NCBI RefSeq assembly: GCF_017526105.1
Contig: NZ_CP071839.1
Coordinates: 4,580,001 to 4,644,000 of the forward strand
DNA: 64,000 nt
DNA from: Streptomyces cyanogenus
Lineage (GTDB): Bacteria; Actinomycetota; Actinomycetes; Streptomycetales; Streptomycetaceae
Direction: 5' to 3'
Shown here piece by piece: positions 60,946 through 64,000 of this stretch. Every line of letters begins with the position of its first letter. Within the stretch, counting starts at the first letter, position 1. The position numbers and the translations under genes were made by a program. The notes beneath the pieces are model-generated. The model was not told the DNA's origin. It was given only the letters and a program-made list of their open reading frames with translations, and did no database searches.

Positions 60946-62094
60946 ATGGAGGTCCGGCTGCCCGTCGTGACGGACATCGAGTACGGGCGGCGCCGGCCGC
61001 TGCTGCGGGTGCGCGGGCGGAGCATCTCGTGGCTGCCGCCCCTGCTGCTGCTCGTCGCCGTCATCCTGCTGGACTTCAACACCGGCGAGCACTTCCGGAT
61101 CGTCACCTGGATCGTCCTCGTCCCGGGCACCGCCGCCGCGATGTGCGGGGTGTGGACGACGGCCGCCTACAGCGTGGTCGCGCTGGTCACGTACGTCCTC
61201 GTGGACAACGCCTGGCCCGCCGAGTACCAGGCGGGGCTCGGCGACTTCGTCCTGGTCGCCCTCGGCGGCGTGCTCGCCACGCTGGCCGCCGCGGTGCGGA
61301 TGCGGCAGGAACGGCAGCTGCTGCGCGTCCAGGACATCGCCGAGACCACCCGCCGCACGGTGCTGCGCCCGCTGCCGTCCGGGTGGGCCGGCCTCGACCA
61401 CGCCGGGGTGTACCTGGCCGCCGACGTCGACGCCCGGGTCGGCGGCGACTTCTACGACATCCAGCCCGGCCCGCACGGCGCCCGGGTGCTCGTCGGTGAC
61501 GTGCAGGGCAAGGGCCTCGGTGCGGTGGAGGCCGCCGCCGCGCTGCTCGGCACGTTCCGTGAGGCCGGCTACCACGAGAAGGACCTCACGACCGTCGCCG
61601 AGCGCCTGGAGATCCGGATGCTGCGGCACCGCGCCCACACCGCCGCGCTCGGGCGGGCCGACGGCGACCGCTTCGCCACGGCCGTGCTCCTCGCCTTCCC
61701 CGAGGACAGCCCCGGCGTGGTCGACGTGGTGAACTTCGGCCACGAGCCGCCGCTCGCGGTCGGCCCGCACGGGGTCCGCGAGCTGCCCTGCGGCGACGGG
61801 CTGCCGCTCGGCCTCGCCGACCTCTCGGGCGGCCTGCCGCCCGTCCACCGGGTGCCGCTGGCCGCCGACGAGACGCTGCTGCTGGTCACCGACGGCGTGA
61901 CCGAGGCCCGCGACCGCCCCGGCGCGTTCTTCGCCCTCTCCGACGAGGTGTCCCGCGCCGTCCGCGCCGACCCCACCCGCACGGAGCCGCGCCGCTTGGT
62001 CCGCCAGGTCCGTGACGGGGTGCTACGGCACTGCGGGGGCCGCCTGGAGGACGACACGACGATCTTCGCGGTGCGCAGGGCGGGGGCGGGTTGA
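60946..62094 (+). CDS. Membrane-anchored SpoIIE-type PP2C phosphatase
   Basis: The 382-residue protein has an N-terminal membrane part (about 40-115, three or four helices) and a SpoIIE PP2C domain (about 150-380): DARVGGDFYDI, the metal-binding VGDVQGKGLGAVEAAA, NFGHEPPLAV and LLVTDGVTEARDRPG. It lacks an anti-sigma ATPase domain. It likely dephosphorylates an anti-sigma-factor antagonist protein at the membrane. GAGGGG precedes the ATG. A divergent small membrane protein lies 147 bp upstream. Confidence 0.9.
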   Translation: MEVRLPVVTDIEYGRRRPLLRVRGRSISWLPPLLLLVAVILLDFNTGEHFRIVTWIVLVPGTAAAMCGVWTTAAYSVVALVTYVLVDNAWPAEYQAGLGDFVLVALGGVLATLAAAVRMRQERQLLRVQDIAETTRRTVLRPLPSGWAGLDHAGVYLAADVDARVGGDFYDIQPGPHGARVLVGDVQGKGLGAVEAAAALLGTFREAGYHEKDLTTVAERLEIRMLRHRAHTAALGRADGDRFATAVLLAFPEDSPGVVDVVNFGHEPPLAVGPHGVRELPCGDGLPLGLADLSGGLPPVHRVPLAADETLLLVTDGVTEARDRPGAFFALSDEVSRAVRADPTRTEPRRLVRQVRDGVLRHCGGRLEDDTTIFAVRRAGAG

Positions 62095-62424
62095 GGCGGG
62101 AGGGGCACGGACGGTGCGTTGCGCGCCGGGGGTGAGGTGGGACGGGGGTGGGTGGATTGCCGGGGTGCGCGGGGGCTGAAGAGGTGTCGGACGTTCGGCG
62201 GAGACGGGGTCAGGGCGTCGGGGGTTTCGTGGCGTGGTGTCAGGGGCGGGGTGGGTGTGCGGAGTTGTCGGGGGCGGTGGGTCACGTGCTCGTACCGGGG
62301 GTGTTTGCGGTACTGAGGCACCGGTTTGCAGCAGCAGCGGTTACGGTGCTGGCTGGAGAGCGGATCCACGGGGCCTCGGGTCCGGAGGTTCACGGGGTCC
62401 ACAAGGTGACATGGGGGAGGCACG
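62095..62424. other. Non-coding region before the last gene
   Basis: These 330 bp have no convincing gene. Its strand is strongly G-rich on the plus strand (long G/T-rich runs), unlike the neighbours. The promoter of the downstream gene must lie here. Open frames through it have no ribosome binding site and no recognisable protein features. Confidence 0.55.
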
Positions 62425-64000
62425 ATGCCCGGAACCGTGCTGCTGCTCGCGGCCTCGCCGCTGGGCCGGGGGCGCCTGGTGGACGCGGCCGGAGTGCTGC
62501 CGGTGCTGGCCGCCGTCGCCCCCTCGGTGCTGTCCGGCGCCGACACCGCGAACGTCGTCGAACTCGCCGACCCGCTGGAACCGCAGGCCGTCCTCACCCG
62601 GCTGCGGGCCGCCGCGGCCTCTCCCGGGCCGCTCACCGTGTACGTCGTGGGCCAGTTGCACCTGGACCGGCGCCAGCAGCAGCCCCACCTGGCCCTGGCC
62701 CGCACCACACCGGCCACCCTCCGCTACACCGCGCTGCCCTGGCACTGGATCCGCGAGGAACTGCGTCTGCGCTCGGCCACGGACACCGCGCTCTTCGTCG
62801 ACCTGCACGCCGACGCCGAGGCCTGGCGGCACATCACCGAGCGCGGCCTCGACTCCGGCCGGAACACCGCGGTCTACGGCCGCATCGCTCCGGCCACCGG
62901 GCGGCGGGGCCTGGCCGAGCCGGCGTACATGAAGACGGTGGCCACGCTCCTGCGCAGCGGCCACCGTCCCCCGCTGGGCGTTCTGCACGAGCAGGCGGTC
63001 GGCCGCATCCCCGAGGAGGCGAGGGGCAACCTGCTGCTGGCCGACCCGGGGGGCTATGTGCCGGGGGGCCCGGTGGTGGGCCTGGCCGGCGGTTTCGCGC
63101 CGGTGGCCGGGATGAACGGTGTGGCGCCGGGTGCCGGGATGAACGGTTCGGTGCCGGGTGCCGGGGCGAACGGTGTGGCGCCGGGTGCCGGGATGAATGG
63201 TGCGGTGCCGGGTGCCGGGATGAATGGTGCGGTGCCGGGTGCCGGGATGAATGGTGCGGTGCCGGGTGCCGGGATGAATGGTGCGGTGCCGGGTGCCGGG
63301 GCGAACGGTTCGGTTCCGGTGGCCGGGACGAGCGGTGTGGCGCCGGGGGCCGGTGCGGGCGGCTTCGTGCCGGGGCCTGCGGCCGGGAGCCCTGCGCCGA
63401 TCGCCGCGTACGGCGGCCGGGCACCGGGCGCCGAGGCCGGAGCCCTCGTGCAGCAGGCCGTCGCCGAGGCGTTCGCGCCGGGAACCCCGCACGGCGGGAC
63501 CCCCACAGAGTTCGCTAGCAGCGAGCCTCCGCCCGGTGCGCGGGCAGGCTTCGGCGCCCAGGTACCGCTGTCGGGCGGGTTCGTCTCCGAGCCCGTGACC
63601 GCAGCGGAGCGGATCCCGGCAGGATCCCCTTCGGGCCCCCGGACCGGTGGAGCGGAGGCCGCGGATGGCAGCCCGGTCACGACGTCGGGCGGGGCAGTGT
63701 TCGGGGTGGATGGCGAGGGGATCCGTTCGAGCGGCCCCGACCCGGAACCCTCCTCCGGCAGAACCGGCAACGCCACCCTCACCCCCCGTGCCGCCGAAGC
63801 GACCCCGGCTCCCCGCACCGGTGAGACCACCTCCACACCCCGTACCGCCGAAACCCCCCTCGGCGACCCCCACGCCGGTATCAGTGCCGCCGTGCAGGAA
63901 GGGCGGCACGGGGATGCCGAGGAGATCGCGGCCCGGTTCGAGGCGGAGGCTGTGCGGGTGTACGGGGTCGCGTCCGAGCAGGCGTTGCACTGGAGCGAGG
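62425..64000 (+). CDS. Large protein with tandem 9-residue repeats (incomplete, runs off right edge)
   Basis: The frame is open from the ATG at 62425 to the window end (525 codons). GGGGGAGG lies 4 bp before the start. The N-terminal region (about 1-200: MPGTVLLLAASPLGRGRLVD, LTVYVVGQLHLDRRQQQPHL, LPWHWIREELRLR) matches streptomycete proteins of unknown function. From about 228 to 317 there are ten 9-residue repeats rich in Gly, Pro and Ala. The C-terminal part so far is charged and helical (AAVQEGRHGDAEEIAARFEAEAVRVYG), with a TPR-like look. The rest lies outside the window. Confidence 0.7.
   Translation, partial: MPGTVLLLAASPLGRGRLVDAAGVLPVLAAVAPSVLSGADTANVVELADPLEPQAVLTRLRAAAASPGPLTVYVVGQLHLDRRQQQPHLALARTTPATLRYTALPWHWIREELRLRSATDTALFVDLHADAEAWRHITERGLDSGRNTAVYGRIAPATGRRGLAEPAYMKTVATLLRSGHRPPLGVLHEQAVGRIPEEARGNLLLADPGGYVPGGPVVGLAGGFAPVAGMNGVAPGAGMNGSVPGAGANGVAPGAGMNGAVPGAGMNGAVPGAGMNGAVPGAGMNGAVPGAGANGSVPVAGTSGVAPGAGAGGFVPGPAAGSPAPIAAYGGRAPGAEAGALVQQAVAEAFAPGTPHGGTPTEFASSEPPPGARAGFGAQVPLSGGFVSEPVTAAERIPAGSPSGPRTGGAEAADGSPVTTSGGAVFGVDGEGIRSSGPDPEPSSGRTGNATLTPRAAEATPAPRTGETTSTPRTAETPLGDPHAGISAAVQEGRHGDAEEIAARFEAEAVRVYGVASEQALHWSE
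63106..63375 (+). repeat. Ten tandem 27-bp units in the last gene
   Basis: Ten consecutive 27-bp units encode variants of AGMNGAVPG. Units 4 to 7 (63187-63294) are identical, so copy number probably varies between strains. There are no spacers, so this is a coding minisatellite rather than a CRISPR array. Confidence 0.92.

Noticed and set aside
63106..63375. CRISPR array
   Set aside because: Units are contiguous and in frame, with no unique spacers.
62341..63990. Long minus-strand open frame opposite the repeat-containing gene
   Set aside because: The plus-strand frame has a good ribosome binding site and normal third-base bias. The minus-strand frame merely mirrors the repeats.

Overview
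The window is chromosomal DNA of a high-GC actinomycete, almost certainly a Streptomyces. Almost every codon ends in G or C, GTG starts and ATGA/GTGA start-stop overlaps are frequent, and genes typical of the group are present (a Bpa/PafE proteasome activator, two Hanks-type kinases, SpoIIE-type phosphatases, two branched-chain 2-oxoacid dehydrogenase operons). A perfect parS palindrome, a second near-perfect parS inside aspS, and scattered DnaA-box-like sequences suggest an origin-proximal part of the chromosome. From remembered gene order in S. coelicolor (bkd operons, kinases, aspS, metG) the replication origin probably lies off the left edge. That is inference. No tRNA, rRNA, CRISPR array, transposase or oriC is visible.

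Layout. 0-8.4 kb is a phenylacetate catabolism block: paaA and the start of paaB at the left edge, paaN, a PaaH-type 3-hydroxyacyl-CoA dehydrogenase and a TetR regulator (probable PaaR). It is interrupted by a DUF5819-HTTM-TrmH operon. 8.4-12.5 kb holds an Lrp/AsnC regulator divergent from a complete bkdABC operon. The same 14-bp PaaR-like operator lies before paaA, between paaN and paaH, and before this bkd operon. 12.6-16.8 kb holds a MobA-DUF6457 fusion, moeA (ending inside parS), a quinone oxidoreductase and an exported protein. 17-22.3 kb holds bpa, two divergent Ser/Thr kinases and a small-molecule kinase-like gene. 22.8-26.5 kb is the second bkdABC operon.

26.5-47 kb is a mosaic of housekeeping and regulatory genes: a phage-type Bro-N protein with atypical codons, a YtrA-type GntR/DUF1648 operon, a D,D-carboxypeptidase, a GntR/MFS operon, a nitrilase-family hydrolase, a GlxA-type regulator divergent from a cupin, an NHL-repeat thioredoxin, an M18 aminopeptidase, a long acyl-CoA dehydrogenase, SseB, pirin, an AI-2E family permease and a PAS-GAF-SpoIIE-ATPase phosphatase. 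47-64 kb contains aspS, an orphan AbiEii-like nucleotidyltransferase, metG, a VWA protein with a long Ala/Glu/Pro region, a FUSC permease, an EEP-family phosphatase/nuclease, an alpha/beta hydrolase divergent from a MocR regulator, two membrane proteins, a membrane SpoIIE phosphatase and an unfinished gene carrying a 27-bp tandem repeat that runs off the right edge.

How the genes work together. The paa genes degrade phenylacetyl-CoA through epoxidation, ring opening and beta-oxidation-like steps. The two bkd operons convert branched-chain 2-oxo acids to acyl-CoAs for fatty-acid and polyketide starter units. The shared operator hints that one bkd operon responds to phenylacetyl-CoA. Strong GC-rich hairpins separate many transcription units. 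The most speculative lead is the DUF5819-HTTM pair, whose architecture resembles the SdpA-SdpB peptide-maturation pair.
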